Source of the DNA: Eubacterium sp.
Lineage (GTDB): Bacteria > Bacillota > Clostridia > Lachnospirales > Lachnospiraceae
Reading direction: 5' to 3'
DNA length: 47,586 nt
Assembly (NCBI GenBank): GCA_017539165.1
Contig: JAFYHN010000038.1
Location: 1-47,586 of the forward strand
This document shows, piece by piece, positions 1 through 9,894 of the stretch. The notes beneath the pieces were generated by a model. That model saw only the letters and a program-made list of their open reading frames with translations. It was not told the origin of the DNA and ran no database searches. Numbering within the stretch: position 1 is the first letter of the stretch; each line of letters begins with the position of its first letter. The translations under genes and the position numbers were made by a program.

Positions 1-162
1 CAGTCGTTCGCTTTGCTCACTCGCTAAGCTCTCACTTCGCACTAAGTGCTCGTGAATCGCTAAGCGCTGCGACCCTTATGGTCTCACATAATACTTCTCC
101 ACTTCACTAGCACTAATGCATCAAAAACATAAAATTTATTGAAATAGAAGAAGGAAGATGAA
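1..162. repeat. Intergenic GC-patterned repeat-like segment upstream of pepD
   Basis: Bases 1-95 differ in texture from the AT-rich flanks. Short TCGC/GCGA words recur: TCGCTAAGC occurs twice, and GCACTAAGTGC is an 11-base palindrome at about 39-49. This looks like a piece of a dispersed intergenic repeat cut by the window edge, but no second copy is present here to prove it. Bases 96-162 are AT-rich and hold the pepD ribosome binding site (AGAAGGAAG just before the ATG at 163). No reading frame is supported. Confidence 0.35.
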
Positions 163-1641
163 ATGAATAACAATATTCTAAAAGATCTAGAACCATCAAG
201 TGTATTTTCATATTTCGAGGAGATATGCAGTATACCTCACGGATCACGTGATACAAAGAGGATTAGTGATTATCTTGTGAGTTTTGCGAAAGAGCATGAC
301 CTGGAGTATGTTCAGGATGATTCTAATAATGTGATCATTAAAAAGAATGGTCAGCTGGGTGGTGAAGAATCTTCTCCGGTTATTATACAGGGACATATCG
401 ATATGGTATGTGAGAAGGTTGATGGATGTGATATAGATTTTGAGAATGATAGTCTTCGATTGATGATTGAAGATGGTTATGTTACTGCAGATGGAACAAC
501 TCTCGGTGGTGAAGATGGAATAGCTGTTGCATATGCTCTCGCACTTCTTGATAGTGCAACTATACCTCATCCACCTCTGGAATGTGATTTTACAGTTGAT
601 GAAGAGATTGGAATGCTTGGTGCGACAGATCTTGATATGTCAGGTCTTAAGGGAAGAAAGTTCCTCAATATAGATTCTGAAGAAGAAGGTCATCTTCTTG
701 TATCTTGTGCTGGTGGTGCGACAGTAACTATCAAGGTTCCACTCACTAGAAGAGGCGCGCAGGGCAAGCGATACAGACTGACTGTTGAAGGTCTTGTAGG
801 TGGTCATTCTGGTGTTGAGATTAATAAAGGACGTGCTAACGCAAGTATTGTTCTTGGAAATGTCATCAAAGAGCTTAGTCTTGCTGACGATTCCCTCAAA
901 CTGATCTCGGTATGCGGAGGGCTTAAGGATAATGCGATAACAGTTAAGTCAGAGGCTGTATTTGTTTCACAGAAGATAGATATCCTTAAAGAAGCTGTTT
1001 CCGATATGGAACAGGAACTTAAAGAGATATTTAAAAATACAGACCCTGATATAAAACTTATACTAGAGGATTATACAGACGAAGGTGGACTATGCAATTC
1101 TGATGTTACCTCTCTATATCCTATAGATGAGCTTATAAATCTTCAGTTCATCATGTGCTTTGGTTCTATGCCTTACGGCGTCAAAGCTATGAGTGAAGAT
1201 ATAAAGGGGCTTGTTCAGACTTCTCTAAATCTTGGAATACTAAAGACAACTGCTGATGAGATATCTATTTCTTACAGCGTTCGAAGCAGTGTGAAGAGTG
1301 AGAAAGATGCGCTTATCGAAGAACTTAAGTTACTTGCTAAGTCTATTGGGGCAACTTACGAAGTGGCTGGAGATTATCCTGCTTGGGAGTATAAGAAGGA
1401 TTCTCAGCTTCGTGAAACTATGACAACTATATATGAAGAAATGTTTGGAAAGCCTATGCTTGTAGAAGCTATTCACGCTGGTGTAGAATGCGGAATCTTC
1501 TCAGACAGGCTGGATGGTCTGGATGCAGTATCATTTGGTCCTGACATCCTGGATATTCATACTCCGAAAGAGAGACTATCTATTGAAAGTACAGAACGTA
1601 CATGGAGATTCATTCAGAGAGTTCTTTCTGAACTTATTTAA
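163..1641 (+). CDS. pepD: Aminoacyl-histidine dipeptidase, M20 family (PepD-like)
   Basis: A cytosolic zinc dipeptidase of the M20/PepD type, which hydrolyses Xaa-His and other dipeptides. The 492-residue length is normal for PepD. Visible metal and catalytic motifs are GHID at residues 77-80, LGGEDGI at 114-120 (bridging Asp) and DEEIGMLGA at 146-154 (catalytic Glu and a ligand). A conserved IHAGVECG stretch carrying another expected ligand lies near residue 445. There is no signal peptide. The ATG at 163 follows a good AGAAGGAAG Shine-Dalgarno. The gene stands alone; 60 bases separate it from the downstream transporter operon, with no clear terminator between. The family assignment is firm; substrate preference is not visible. 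Confidence 0.93.
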   Translation: MNNNILKDLEPSSVFSYFEEICSIPHGSRDTKRISDYLVSFAKEHDLEYVQDDSNNVIIKKNGQLGGEESSPVIIQGHIDMVCEKVDGCDIDFENDSLRLMIEDGYVTADGTTLGGEDGIAVAYALALLDSATIPHPPLECDFTVDEEIGMLGATDLDMSGLKGRKFLNIDSEEEGHLLVSCAGGATVTIKVPLTRRGAQGKRYRLTVEGLVGGHSGVEINKGRANASIVLGNVIKELSLADDSLKLISVCGGLKDNAITVKSEAVFVSQKIDILKEAVSDMEQELKEIFKNTDPDIKLILEDYTDEGGLCNSDVTSLYPIDELINLQFIMCFGSMPYGVKAMSEDIKGLVQTSLNLGILKTTADEISISYSVRSSVKSEKDALIEELKLLAKSIGATYEVAGDYPAWEYKKDSQLRETMTTIYEEMFGKPMLVEAIHAGVECGIFSDRLDGLDAVSFGPDILDIHTPKERLSIESTERTWRFIQRVLSELI

Positions 1642-1701
1642 TGTTGTAAAATATCACTGTTAACTTATATTTATTTAAGACGTAATTGAGGGGCCGAAAT
1701 A

Positions 1702-2859
1702 GTGAAGTATTTTAGACGTACTAACTTCATATTACTTATCACAATAATGCTGCTGATAACTACTGGATGCAGCCAATCTAAGCTAGACTCTCTGGTCAAC
1801 AGCAAGGAGAATACTTACAATCACAGTACTCCTGAAACGACTGTTGTACAGAGAGAAGACTATGAGCCAACTTATAATCTGTCACTCGTACTGGCAGGTT
1901 ATGAACAGCATTCTTATTCCATTTCCGAAACTCTTTATACTAGATATAAGGAAGAATATGATATTGAAGTTGATGAACTTCATGTCAACATTGGAGATGT
2001 TGTTAGTAAGGGTGATGTTCTCGTTTCTTTTAAATCAGATAAACTTGATTCCCAAAAATCCGAAAAAAAAGCACAGATATCAGAAGATTATATAAAGTTA
2101 CAACATTTGCGTAATGTTATGGATATTAATCCCTCAGAGGACCATTCTTCTGAAATATATGCTTTGCAGCAGGAAATAAATGTTGCAGAGTGTTATTTGA
2201 ATGATATTGACGAGAAGTTTAATAGGATTAATATCATTTCAGAAACAGATGGTGTAGTTAGTGGAATTGCTGAGCCATTGCTTAATGGGCAATTGGGAAT
2301 TAATAATACAAATAAACCTCTGATAATTGTTGAGTCCAGCGATGGATATTATACATATACAACTGATCAGGAAATACCTCTTGAAATAGGAAAAACATAC
2401 ACAGCAAATACATCTATAATGAATGAATACAATCTCAAAGTCATTGAATCTCCTGAAGATATAGAAAAAGACACGGAAGATTCCAATGAAGATAATGATT
2501 CTGAAGAAGATGAAGAAGCAGAAGAAAACGCTTCAACTACAGATGCCGCTTCAACTACAGATGCTGATTCTGCAAATAAAAAACAAAATGGTTCGAAAAC
2601 ATTTTATCTGATTGTAACAGACGATCTTGATGCATATCCTAATAAACTAAACGTTAGGATTACGACAGGTGTTATAAAAGACGCAATATTCGTAAATAAA
2701 AAAGCCATAACAATTAATAAAGATGGTGACGCATATGCTATCAGATTAAACGAGGATGGAACACGAACTGGTCTTAAGGTAGAAGTGAAACGTGATTTCG
2801 GAGATATTTTGTTGATATCAAAAGGACTGGAAGGTGGAGAAACATTAGCTCTTCCATAG
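1702..2859 (+). CDS. Membrane-fusion (adaptor) lipoprotein of ABC exporter, first copy
   Basis: A 385-residue HlyD/MacA-like adaptor. The N-terminus is a lipoprotein signal peptide ending in ITTGC, so Cys23 is the likely lipidation site and the protein would sit on the outer face of the membrane. A split lipoyl-like domain is visible (VDELHVNIGDVVSKGDVLVSF near residue 95, and SETDGVVSGIAEPL near 180) with a short helical hairpin between. The beta-barrel region is interrupted by an acidic, Ser/Thr/Asp/Glu-rich insert at about 250-295 that includes a repeated ASTTDA. The start codon is GTG, preceded by GAGGGG. It is the first gene of a five-gene run with a second adaptor, a permease and two ATPases. 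The family is clear; the transported substrate is unknown. Confidence 0.8.
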   Translation: MKYFRRTNFILLITIMLLITTGCSQSKLDSLVNSKENTYNHSTPETTVVQREDYEPTYNLSLVLAGYEQHSYSISETLYTRYKEEYDIEVDELHVNIGDVVSKGDVLVSFKSDKLDSQKSEKKAQISEDYIKLQHLRNVMDINPSEDHSSEIYALQQEINVAECYLNDIDEKFNRINIISETDGVVSGIAEPLLNGQLGINNTNKPLIIVESSDGYYTYTTDQEIPLEIGKTYTANTSIMNEYNLKVIESPEDIEKDTEDSNEDNDSEEDEEAEENASTTDAASTTDADSANKKQNGSKTFYLIVTDDLDAYPNKLNVRITTGVIKDAIFVNKKAITINKDGDAYAIRLNEDGTRTGLKVEVKRDFGDILLISKGLEGGETLALP

Positions 2860-2896
2860 ATTCAGAATTTGTTTAGCCTAAAATGGAGTAATAAAT

Positions 2897-5164
2897 ATGT
2901 TTTCCAGAATTATTAATAAAATTAACAGCAACAAGAATATGATAGCAGGGTTCATGATTTGCTCTATGATCCTGTCTTTTGGAATGACAGGGTGCTCTTT
3001 TCAGAAGCAAAATGTTGTCCAAGTTCCTGAGCTTCTTGAACCTGTAGGTGCTAACCAATCTTTTCGTCCAACGGAAAAGATGCAGGTTGGTAGCATTAAA
3101 TTGTTATATGGAAAAGTTGTTCCTGATTCATATCCCGTATTCAGTATAACTGATGTTAGCATTAAAAAATATGAAATAAGTCTTGGAGATTACGTCGAAG
3201 AAGGCGATGTTATAGCTTATTGTGATACATCCGAATATGATGAACAAATCGATTTCTTAACTAAAACTATTAATTCTCTATATGAAGAACGTAGCATGAA
3301 AGAAAATCTTTCATACGAAGTTGCTCATAAACTTACACTTTGGCGTCAAGCCTGTGAAGATGCAGGTGATCCGGATGGTGTTAACAAATACACAACAGAT
3401 ATAAATGTTGAGCTTGAAAACAGAAGATTTGAACTCGAACTTATTGACACTAAGATAAGCAATGCCATAAATGCCAGAAATGAGGCTCAAAATAAGAAAG
3501 ATAAGCTTACATTTACCGCTCCACATTCAGGATATATCACGTATATGGCAGATATGGTTAAGAGTAATATAGTCCCACACGGCATGAATATTGCTGTCAT
3601 ATCTGATTCTGAAAATGTTCATGTAGAAATACCCAATACAAATATCCATGATTTCAAATTCAAAGACTTTAAATCCACTTATACTTATGTAGGGGGCAAG
3701 ATGGTAAATCTCGAAGAGATGGCATACACACCTTCAGAAGTTTCCTTTGCCGAAACAAATTTACTTTTTCCGCCAATAAGGTATAAAGCAGTTCCGGGGA
3801 TGAAGCTGGGCGATACCGTTGCTATATATTATGTTAAAGATGATATCAAAGTAACTCTCGCCGTAGCAAATGACTCTATAAACTATGACAATGACGAAGT
3901 ATATGTTTATGTGAAGAATTCCGCAACAGATGAACTTGTTAAAAAGAATATTACCATAGGACTAAGGGATGAAAATTATACAGAAGTAACATCAGGTCTC
4001 GAAGAAGGAGAAGAAGTCTTTTATGAAAGTACATCACCACTTCCTGTAAAGTATGAAAAACATACAGTAGAACGTGGTACGTATAATCTCACATTTGATA
4101 CTAAAAATATCGAAAAAACAATGACGCATTACGATATATATACATCCAATTATAATGGTGAATATAATGCGCCTGTTCATGATCTGGGTCAAGAGTTGAA
4201 GAACGGAGATGTACTTTATACAATTAAATCTATTACAGGTTCTGCGGAACTTGAGGAGGCAAGAGTAAATCTTTCAAACCTATCCAATGGACATTCTCAG
4301 AGAATAGATGAACTAAACGCCCAGCAAAACGCACTTCAGGAAGAATTATCAGCAGCCCAGAATTGTCCCGCTCCTATAGCTACAGAAACCGATGCGATGG
4401 CAATGGAAGAGTATCTGTACCATTCAGAACGTGTACAATGTGATCTAAATGCTCTTGATATACAAAGACAGTATGAAGAAACATCATACGCAGACCAATA
4501 CTCGCAATTATCAGACATTTACAACAAAAAATGTGATGAAATCGGAGATAACGGACTTATTACTATATATGTAGATGAAGATGGTTATGCAGGGTCATTT
4601 CCAATCAGGAAAGACTCGCTAGTATATAAAGGCACATTTATTACTGCTGTCGGTCATAAAAGCAGTGACATACTTAGGGTTGTAATGAATGAATCAACCG
4701 ATGACAAATTTATAGAACCTGCAAATATAGGTCAAAAAGTGCAGTTTAAGATCGAAGATGGAGCTACATTTACTGGTACATGCATTGGTATTAACGGTAA
4801 TGCAGATAAGCATTATCTTTTTACCAGAGATGGAAAACAATACGTTACAACTTCTGCTCCACATAACGGAATGACACAGACTTCATTCTTTGTGAAGCTG
4901 GATGAAGGTGATACAGCCAGCATCACAAATGCCGTTGCCTCATATAATGGAACAACTATGAATGATGTAATAACCATTCCTTACAAATGTGTAAAAGAAG
5001 AAATAGAGCAGCTTACTAATGAAAAGAAGCATTATGTTTGGAAAATATCCGGAAATACACTGATAAAACAATATGTTAATGTATTTGAAGTCTATGCATC
5101 AGCAAATGGTACAGCTCTTATATTATCCGGACTTAAAGAAGGAGACATTATTGTTGTTGAGTAA
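2897..5164 (+). CDS. Large adaptor lipoprotein with two tandem membrane-fusion modules
   Basis: A 755-residue lipoprotein with a signal peptide ending in MTGC. Residues about 60-385 form one complete HlyD-like adaptor: a lipoyl half (EISLGDYVEEGDVIAYC), a helical hairpin, a second lipoyl half (FTAPHSGYITYM) and a C-terminal GLEEGEEV barrel motif. Residues about 390-755 repeat the layout (DLGQELKNGDVLYTI, a helical hairpin around 460-545, IYVDEDGYAGSFPIR, and a final GLKEGDIIVVE). Single adaptors are usually 350-450 residues, so this is best read as an in-frame duplication or fusion of two. It follows the first adaptor by 37 bases and precedes the permease by 40, so the genes are probably cotranscribed. 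Confidence 0.75.
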   Translation: MFSRIINKINSNKNMIAGFMICSMILSFGMTGCSFQKQNVVQVPELLEPVGANQSFRPTEKMQVGSIKLLYGKVVPDSYPVFSITDVSIKKYEISLGDYVEEGDVIAYCDTSEYDEQIDFLTKTINSLYEERSMKENLSYEVAHKLTLWRQACEDAGDPDGVNKYTTDINVELENRRFELELIDTKISNAINARNEAQNKKDKLTFTAPHSGYITYMADMVKSNIVPHGMNIAVISDSENVHVEIPNTNIHDFKFKDFKSTYTYVGGKMVNLEEMAYTPSEVSFAETNLLFPPIRYKAVPGMKLGDTVAIYYVKDDIKVTLAVANDSINYDNDEVYVYVKNSATDELVKKNITIGLRDENYTEVTSGLEEGEEVFYESTSPLPVKYEKHTVERGTYNLTFDTKNIEKTMTHYDIYTSNYNGEYNAPVHDLGQELKNGDVLYTIKSITGSAELEEARVNLSNLSNGHSQRIDELNAQQNALQEELSAAQNCPAPIATETDAMAMEEYLYHSERVQCDLNALDIQRQYEETSYADQYSQLSDIYNKKCDEIGDNGLITIYVDEDGYAGSFPIRKDSLVYKGTFITAVGHKSSDILRVVMNESTDDKFIEPANIGQKVQFKIEDGATFTGTCIGINGNADKHYLFTRDGKQYVTTSAPHNGMTQTSFFVKLDEGDTASITNAVASYNGTTMNDVITIPYKCVKEEIEQLTNEKKHYVWKISGNTLIKQYVNVFEVYASANGTALILSGLKEGDIIVVE

Positions 5165-5204
5165 TGTTTCAAATATAAACATTTAATATAGACAGGACAT
5201 AATT

Positions 5205-8084
5205 ATGATCAGATTTATTTTTACGAAAATTAAAAATAAATATAAGCTATATTTTTGCCTAGTGATAGGTATCGTAACTATCATTGCAGTTACATCACTT
5301 ATCATGATGTTCCGTAATGGATCACTAAATAAGCTTATCCAGAGTAGCTTTATCACAAGCTATGAGAAGAATAACAGCAAGTATCCGGCTACTTTATCAC
5401 GTTTGGAAGAGATCGAATATAAACCAAACACAGATATGGTTAAACTAGCTACTGAATCTATGGATTCTTATGAGAAATCCTGGGAAGATTATCTGGAATT
5501 ACCAGTTATATCTTATCAGAGATTGTTAATGCTGAAAGGGCGTAACATCAAAATGCCTTTAACAGACAAAGACATGTATTTCGACATTTATTATCTTGAT
5601 CCTCTTATGGAAGGGCATTTTGATTATACAGAAGGTGGATCATTTGATTCAGATATATCAAAATATCTGTCCGGTGGACTTGTAGTCCCGGAAGACGCAT
5701 ATCCATGTCTTGTAAGTCAGTCTGTAGCTGATAAGAATAATATTGTTGTCGGCGAAGTCATGACTCTGGATAAATTATTTGACAGGGATGAAAGCAAAAA
5801 AGATAATCCGGTTTTAAAATTTGTAATTACCGGAATAATCACAGAGAAGCCTAATGACTACTATTGGCAATCACCGCTTTTAAATACAGGCGGATGCGTA
5901 TATATAAGCAAAGATTCATTTAACGACATTCTGAATAGGTGTGAGATTGAAAGTGTCTTCTGCACAACAAATACGACTTTTGATTATAGATATATCAAAG
6001 TAGAGGATATAAGCTATTTCAAAGATGCTTTAAAGTTTTTTCATTCAAAAGATAATAATCTTACTGAGAATATCTCAGCGGCCATTGCTGCTTATGACCA
6101 CGACAGTACATCACTTAAGGCTATTCTTTATGTTATATCATTGCCGCTTCTAATTCTTGTACTACTTTTTATTGGAATGATCTCATTCAGAATAGTAGAT
6201 TCGGAAAGAGATGAGATATCACAGCTTACCAGACGAGGAATCAGGAGAAGCAGGATAATCCTTTTATATGTTATCCAGTCATCACTACTGGCTGTTTTAT
6301 CATATATTCCAGGCATATTCCTTGGCTACTTTGTAGGTAAGACAACTGCTGGTGTAGATGACTTCCTCGGATTTCATATAGGCAAAGATGCCCTCAAAAC
6401 TAACAGCTATACATTTACACTTGAGATGTTACCAGCCGGATTAATAGCACTTGTACTTGTAGTTATCATCACTGTCATTCCAGTTATCATTAGTACAGGA
6501 AATCGTGATGTAGTGCATAAAAGAAAACGTAAAAGTAATGGAAATATACCTTTATGGGAGAAATACTTCCTTGATGTTATATTCCTAGGATTATCAGTTT
6601 ACCTGCTTATCAACTATAATAAACAGCTTAATGACATTTCATTAAATGTACTTGATGGTAAAGGAATTGATCCAGTCATATTCCTTAATTCAACATTATT
6701 CTTGATCTCATGCGGTCTTATAATCCTAAGACTTTCAAATTATCTTCTGGTTATCTTATATAAGATACTGAAAAACAGACTTAAACCAGCTGCATATGCA
6801 GGTGTACTTCAGATACTAAGATCAAGACAGAAGACTGGAACACTATCAATATTCCTTGTAATTACCGTTGCCATGAGTCTTTTTAATGCAAATATGGCAC
6901 GTACAATCAATTCAAACCAGGAATTACGTATTGCCCAAAACTTAGGTTCTGATATCGTAATAAATGAAAATTGGAATATTACAGTTGTTGGACAGCCTGG
7001 TAATCAAAAATGGAAATATAATGAACCTGACATAAAAGACTATGAATACCTTGTAAATGAAGGCAAGGCTAATTCTGTTACAAAAGTTGTTCGTGATACC
7101 AATGCTTTACTTATAAGTAATAAAAAGGATAACGAAGCCGTAACATTGTTAGGTATAATATCAAATGAATTTGGTAAGACAGCCAAGATGTCTGAAAATG
7201 TTAATGAAAAACATTGGTTTTCTTATCTGAATGATATGTCACAAATTACGAATGGAGCTATCATATCATCTTCTCTAGCCAAATCTACTGGCGTCAAAGT
7301 AGGAGATACTATAACATATGCCAGACGTTCACCTATTGATAGTAATAAACTTGAGAACCAGAGCGTTAAAGTAACTGGTATAGTAGATGCATGGCCAGGA
7401 TATGAAAGATATGTATATTCATATAATGAGAACGGCAAGATTGTTGAGAAAGAAAATCATCTTATAGTCACAAACTTTTCAAATGTTTTAAGTACATTTA
7501 ATGTTCGTCCTTACGAAATATGGATCAATACTGACCATAATGAAGATGAAATCAGAGAATACCTTGATGAAAAGTTCGCTAATACAACAAGATCTTTAAA
7601 AACTGTACATAGTTATCAGCAAGATGTAAAAGAAATGAAATCTTCAGCTTTAATTCAGATAACAAATGGACTCTTTACAGCGATGTTTATAATAGCTTTA
7701 TTCCTATGTATTATGGGATTCATGATACACTGGATTTCATCGATCAGAGACAGAACACTTATGTTTGGTATTTACCGAGCTATGGGTATTACTATGAGTG
7801 AAGTTGAACATATGCTTGTTATTGAACAGATCTTTTTGTCGCTTATTTCTATAGTTGCAGGTGTTATTTCCGGTGCCATAGCTACTAAACTGTTCAGTAA
7901 GGTATTTGCAGTTGTATATCTTCCTCAGAAACACAGTATGCCTCTTAGAACGATTATAGATTCGATTGATATGATAAGACTCGGTGTGATCATGATACTT
8001 ACAGTTCTTATCTGTATGATTGTACTTAGAAGCATCATTAGAAAGATGAATATTACACAGGCTCTTAAACTTGGAGAGGATTAA
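5205..8084 (+). CDS. ABC transporter permease, FtsX/MacB type
   Basis: A 959-residue membrane protein. One transmembrane helix near residues 16-37 is followed by a large extracytoplasmic domain. A helix block at about 305-430 comes next, then more helices to about 570, a second large extracytoplasmic domain (about 575-820) and three C-terminal helices (about 825-850, 870-900, 925-950). This duplicated FtsX arrangement is typical of Firmicutes macrolide/bacteriocin/lipoprotein-type exporters. The MFGIYRAMGITMSEVEHMLV stretch near 855-880 is the usual FtsX coupling region. It lies 6 bases upstream of ATPase 1 and 40 bases downstream of the double adaptor, so one operon is likely. The substrate cannot be told from sequence. 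Confidence 0.85.
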   Translation: MIRFIFTKIKNKYKLYFCLVIGIVTIIAVTSLIMMFRNGSLNKLIQSSFITSYEKNNSKYPATLSRLEEIEYKPNTDMVKLATESMDSYEKSWEDYLELPVISYQRLLMLKGRNIKMPLTDKDMYFDIYYLDPLMEGHFDYTEGGSFDSDISKYLSGGLVVPEDAYPCLVSQSVADKNNIVVGEVMTLDKLFDRDESKKDNPVLKFVITGIITEKPNDYYWQSPLLNTGGCVYISKDSFNDILNRCEIESVFCTTNTTFDYRYIKVEDISYFKDALKFFHSKDNNLTENISAAIAAYDHDSTSLKAILYVISLPLLILVLLFIGMISFRIVDSERDEISQLTRRGIRRSRIILLYVIQSSLLAVLSYIPGIFLGYFVGKTTAGVDDFLGFHIGKDALKTNSYTFTLEMLPAGLIALVLVVIITVIPVIISTGNRDVVHKRKRKSNGNIPLWEKYFLDVIFLGLSVYLLINYNKQLNDISLNVLDGKGIDPVIFLNSTLFLISCGLIILRLSNYLLVILYKILKNRLKPAAYAGVLQILRSRQKTGTLSIFLVITVAMSLFNANMARTINSNQELRIAQNLGSDIVINENWNITVVGQPGNQKWKYNEPDIKDYEYLVNEGKANSVTKVVRDTNALLISNKKDNEAVTLLGIISNEFGKTAKMSENVNEKHWFSYLNDMSQITNGAIISSSLAKSTGVKVGDTITYARRSPIDSNKLENQSVKVTGIVDAWPGYERYVYSYNENGKIVEKENHLIVTNFSNVLSTFNVRPYEIWINTDHNEDEIREYLDEKFANTTRSLKTVHSYQQDVKEMKSSALIQITNGLFTAMFIIALFLCIMGFMIHWISSIRDRTLMFGIYRAMGITMSEVEHMLVIEQIFLSLISIVAGVISGAIATKLFSKVFAVVYLPQKHSMPLRTIIDSIDMIRLGVIMILTVLICMIVLRSIIRKMNITQALKLGED

Positions 8085-8090
8085 CAGCGT

Positions 8091-8819
8091 ATGAATATAA
8101 TCAGTACCGAAAATCTTACAAAAATATATCCTGCCGGAAGCGGTGAACTTGTGGTACTTAATAACCTCAGTATACATATTCCGGAGAAGAGCCTTGTTAT
8201 GCTTCAGGGACGTTCCGGTTCAGGAAAGACTACGCTTATCAATATACTTAGCAGTCTAGAAACACCTACATCCGGTGATATCATTTTTGATGATATGAGG
8301 TATAGTGAGATAAATGACGAGAAAAAAGAATACCTGAGACGTACAAGGATGGGATTCGTATTTCAGTCAGTCGCATTGATACCTATCATGACAGCTTATG
8401 AAAATATTGATTTTGGTCTCAGAGTTTCTGAAGGATTACCAAAATCTAAGAAAAAAAAGAAGTCAGATAATGATGAAGAAATAGATTATCTGAAAGAAAA
8501 AGATAATAGGATTCGAGAAGCACTAAGAAGTGTTGGGCTTGAAGAACGTATGAATCATATTCCTTCAGAAATGTCAGGAGGAGAGCAGCAGCGTGTTGCT
8601 ATTGCAAGGGCATTTGTCCATAAGCCGTCTGTTATCTTTGCGGACGAGCCTACAGGAGCTCTGGATACTGCAGCTGGTATCAATGTTGTAAAACTCTTCA
8701 GAAATCTCGTAGATGAATACGGGCTTACAATTGTTATGAGTACACACGATAGAGGTCTTCTCGATATGGCCGATGTAGTATACTCGCTCGAAAATGGAAA
8801 TCTCAAGAACGATGAATAA
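8091..8819 (+). CDS. ABC transporter ATP-binding protein (LolD/MacB type), first ATPase
   Basis: A 242-residue nucleotide-binding subunit. The Walker A GRSGSGKT is at residues 40-47, the Q-loop is in FVFQSVALIP, the signature is MSGGEQQRVAIARA, Walker B is VIFADEPTGALD and the switch His is in STHDRG. A lysine-rich then acidic insertion (KKKKK...DNDEEIDYLKEKD, about 117-140) lies in the helical subdomain and is unusual for the family. The gene starts 6 bases after the permease stop and is followed after 22 bases by a second ATPase. It presumably energises the FtsX-type permease at the cytoplasmic face, alone or as a heterodimer with the second ATPase. Confidence 0.93.
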   Translation: MNIISTENLTKIYPAGSGELVVLNNLSIHIPEKSLVMLQGRSGSGKTTLINILSSLETPTSGDIIFDDMRYSEINDEKKEYLRRTRMGFVFQSVALIPIMTAYENIDFGLRVSEGLPKSKKKKKSDNDEEIDYLKEKDNRIREALRSVGLEERMNHIPSEMSGGEQQRVAIARAFVHKPSVIFADEPTGALDTAAGINVVKLFRNLVDEYGLTIVMSTHDRGLLDMADVVYSLENGNLKNDE

Positions 8820-8841
8820 AATAGATAGAAGAGGGTAGCAT

Positions 8842-9837
8842 ATGTCTCCTGAAAAAGAAGAAATGATCACAGATACTACAATTGAAAAAATAACAGATAA
8901 GAAAGAACCTTTAATTCACTGTGACAATCTGGTAAAGATATATAAGACCAAAGATATAGAAGTAATGGCTCTTCAGGGTCTTGATTTTGATGTAAATAAA
9001 GGTGAACTTATTGCTATAATCGGAAAATCCGGAAGCGGAAAATCAACTCTTCTGAATATTCTCGGAGGACTCGAAAAACCAACAGCCGGATATATCATGT
9101 TTGATGGTGATATGATCAGTGAGATTTCTGAAAAGGAACTGTGTGAGATTCGCAGTAACAAAATAGGTTACGTATGGCAGCATAACACTGATAATCTGTT
9201 ACAATATCTTACAGCAGTACAAAACGTTGAAATGCCTCTGATGTTCACAAAGCTCTCTAAAAAAGAACGAGAGCAGATGGCTAAAGAAGCCCTTGATAAA
9301 GTAGGACTTAGTGAAAAGTATAACAGCTATCCTACTTCAATGTCAGGAGGTGAGCAGCAGCGTGTTGCTATTGCGACAGCTATAGTTAATAAACCAGAAC
9401 TCCTTCTGATGGATGAGCCAACCGGTGCAGTTGATAAAAAGACTTCTGATAATCTGCAGGATCTCTTCAGAAAACTGAATAAAGAAACAGGAATTACGAT
9501 AATAATAGTTACTCACGACATGAGCCTTTCTGATAAAGTTGACAGAGTTGTTATGATATCAGATGGCAAGATTAGTTCCGAAAGAGTACTTAAAGATAAG
9601 TATCAGGCAATAAAAGAAGAGAATGGAAGCCTTTCTGATATATCAGCTTCAGAAGAACAAGCCCAAGAAAATGGATTAACTCATGAAGAGTTCATGATCC
9701 TAGATAAGGCAGGACGTGTAAGACTGTCTCCGGAAATGCAGGAAGCAGCCGGAATTAACAGTAATCGTGTACGAATAGATATCGAAGACGGAAAAATCGT
9801 CATAAGATCCGAAGATGCAGATGAAGAAAATCTCTAA
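8842..9837 (+). CDS. ABC transporter ATP-binding protein with C-terminal AbrB-like domain
   Basis: A 331-residue protein. Residues about 25-245 are a full ABC ATPase: Walker A GKSGSGKST at 61-69, signature MSGGEQQRVAIATA, Walker B LLLMDEPTGAVD and switch THDMS. A linker at about 250-280 leads to a tail at 285-324 (ILDKAGRVRLSPEM, then RVRIDIEDGKIVIR) that reads like a SpoVT/AbrB swapped-hairpin domain, with the usual G-x-V/L-x-x-P pattern and the closing beta strand. AbrB domains dimerise and often bind DNA, so the tail could dimerise the ATPase or report transporter state to transcription; both ideas are inference. The ATG at 8842 follows GAAGAGGGTAG. The ABC part is certain, the AbrB reading is probable. 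Confidence 0.85.
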   Translation: MSPEKEEMITDTTIEKITDKKEPLIHCDNLVKIYKTKDIEVMALQGLDFDVNKGELIAIIGKSGSGKSTLLNILGGLEKPTAGYIMFDGDMISEISEKELCEIRSNKIGYVWQHNTDNLLQYLTAVQNVEMPLMFTKLSKKEREQMAKEALDKVGLSEKYNSYPTSMSGGEQQRVAIATAIVNKPELLLMDEPTGAVDKKTSDNLQDLFRKLNKETGITIIIVTHDMSLSDKVDRVVMISDGKISSERVLKDKYQAIKEENGSLSDISASEEQAQENGLTHEEFMILDKAGRVRLSPEMQEAAGINSNRVRIDIEDGKIVIRSEDADEENL

Positions 9838-9894
9838 AAATAATGTTAGTTACCATAAATATATTATGTTAACAATTTGAGAGGGGGATAATAA

